Origin: Thermoproteota archaeon
GTDB lineage: Archaea; Korarchaeota; Korarchaeia; Korarchaeales; Korarchaeaceae
Direction of reading: 5' to 3'
DNA length: 5,503 bases
Assembly (NCBI GenBank): GCA_021158805.1
Contig: JAGGTZ010000075.1
Location: 1 to 5,503 of the forward strand
The notes below the pieces were generated by a model, which was not told where the DNA came from, searched no databases, and was given only the letters and a program-made list of their open reading frames with translations. How positions within the stretch are numbered: position 1 is the first letter of the stretch; each line of letters begins with the position of its first letter. Made by a program: the position numbers and the translations under genes. Shown here one piece after another: positions 4,535 to 5,503 of the stretch.

Positions 4535-5503
4535 CTAGAACCAAGCTTCCAATCCTCCCCCCGCTAATAGCTTATATGCCTCCTCTATCTCATTTATTAC
4601 CTTCAGTACTCTATCTCGTGAGAACTCATGTTCTTCCGCCATGAACTTAAGCAGGCCCTCTCTATCAGGTCTCTTAAGCTGGACATCATACTCATCGGTG
4701 GTTGGAGGGTTCAAGAAGAACTCATATATCTGCATAGGATCAACGTCAAACTCCCAGTTTACCTTTGAGAATACGACATCTGGATCCTTATATTTTCTTA
4801 CAAGCTCTAATGCCCTCTTAGGCCCTATCCCCCTGATACCACCCGGATTATAATCTGTGCCTACTAAAATCCCTAGCACGATAAGCTGCTGCCTACTTAT
4901 ACCTAATTCTTCAAGGACATTCTTTAACTCAATTAGTTCCGGGCATATATCTATATAGACATTCTTTCCAGGAAGCTTCCTCTTCCCGGTTATCGTCAAA
5001 TTCCTAACCAGTCTCGGCGCCCCGAATAAAAGTGAATCGTAATCCTGAGAACCAGCTGCCCACACATCCCCTTTCATTGCTAGATAAGCTGCTTGGGCCT
5101 CTCCCTCGCTCGGCGCCTGTACAACTGGGACCCCCATCAGCCTAAGTATTTCCTTGGCATCCTCCACCATCTCATCGGTCACATTGAGGGCAGCCTGAGC
5201 GTATTTTCTCGCCTCCTCTAGCTCTCCCTTTTCTAACATCTCTTTCCACTTTACCTCAGCCTCCTCCCTTTGTCTGATCCTCTCCATTACAGTTTCAGCC
5301 TTAAACTCCGGTTTTTCACCATCAAAGACATAAACAGGGATTATTCCCTCGCTCAGGAGATTTGCTGTTCTGTAAAATATCCCCGAATGTACGCTTGTTA
5401 TTTCTCCTTTACTAGTCATTAAGGGTGTTCCATCTGGTTGCCTTATCTTTGCGAGGAACTGATACATTGCGTTAAATGCATCTATAGCTACCTTCTTACT
5501 CGA
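4535..5503 (-). CDS. fen: Flap endonuclease 1, N-terminus beyond window edge
   Basis: Structure-specific 5' nuclease that removes flaps during Okazaki-fragment maturation and long-patch repair, working with the PCNA sliding clamp. The frame is open to base 5503; 322 residues are visible and about 20-25 N-terminal ones should be missing (archaeal FEN-1 is about 340-350 aa). Counting from the first visible residue: [13 protein letters not shown] (5-17) with a metal-binding Asp; IRQPDGTPL (20-28); YVFDGEKPE (58-66) with another Asp; helical-arch region 67-110; [12 protein letters not shown] (130-141) with catalytic Glu; [13 protein letters not shown] (151-163) with two Asp; [18 protein letters not shown] (215-232), the last Asp and the helix-hairpin-helix DNA-binding motif. 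The C-terminus GGGLEAWF resembles the PCNA-interacting QxxLxxFF box but lacks the Gln. All catalytic residues seen are intact. The gene is convergent with the small winged-helix gene. Confidence 0.96.
   Translation of the reverse strand, partial: SSKKVAIDAFNAMYQFLAKIRQPDGTPLMTSKGEITSVHSGIFYRTANLLSEGIIPVYVFDGEKPEFKAETVMERIRQREEAEVKWKEMLEKGELEEARKYAQAALNVTDEMVEDAKEILRLMGVPVVQAPSEGEAQAAYLAMKGDVWAAGSQDYDSLLFGAPRLVRNLTITGKRKLPGKNVYIDICPELIELKNVLEELGISRQQLIVLGILVGTDYNPGGIRGIGPKRALELVRKYKDPDVVFSKVNWEFDVDPMQIYEFFLNPPTTDEYDVQLKRPDREGLLKFMAEEHEFSRDRVLKVINEIEEAYKLLAGGGLEAWF

Overview
The window is a compact piece of an archaeal chromosome. The evidence is archaeal ribosomal protein L40e, archaeal EF1-beta, an archaeal FEN-1 nuclease, TATA-like boxes about 26 bp upstream of probable start sites, very short leaders, and codon use rich in ATA and AGA/AGG. 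This gene mix fits the TACK group (Thermoproteota or Korarchaeota-like), probably thermophilic. The exact lineage is my inference and is uncertain. Almost every base is assigned, no intergenic gap reaches 300 bp, and I see no insertion sequence, CRISPR array or long repeat.

Layout. Positions 1-1112 (minus) hold the succinyl-CoA synthetase beta subunit sucC, cut at its C-terminal end by the window edge. It is divergent from sucD (1175-2059, plus) across a 62-bp shared control region. sucD converges on a small winged-helix gene (2054-2347, minus), and the two genes end on the same palindromic TCATGA. That gene is in turn divergent from rpl40e (2419-2583, plus) across a near-palindromic TATA element. 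A tRNA-Arg(GCG) follows at 2633-2708. Only 5 nt after its encoded CCA, a GTG begins a 329-residue protein (2717-3706). This protein has a signal peptide, a CWB2-like (PF04122-type) extracytoplasmic region, one transmembrane helix and a cytoplasmic winged helix, so it looks like a membrane-tethered transcription factor. A likely three-gene operon follows: a Zn-ribbon protein (3797-4003), EF1-beta (4014-4283) and an 82-residue winged-helix protein (4285-4533). It converges, with a 1-nt gap, on fen (4535-5503, minus), whose N-terminus lies beyond the window.

How the genes relate. The sucCD pair is central metabolism (substrate-level phosphorylation linked to succinyl-CoA). L40e, EF1-beta, the Zn-ribbon protein and the tRNA belong to translation, and FEN-1 to DNA replication and repair. 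The two most interesting items are next to each other: the tRNA apparently serving as the 5' leader of the next mRNA, and that mRNA encoding a surface-sensor/DNA-binding fusion. The split, head-to-head arrangement of sucC and sucD is a third oddity.
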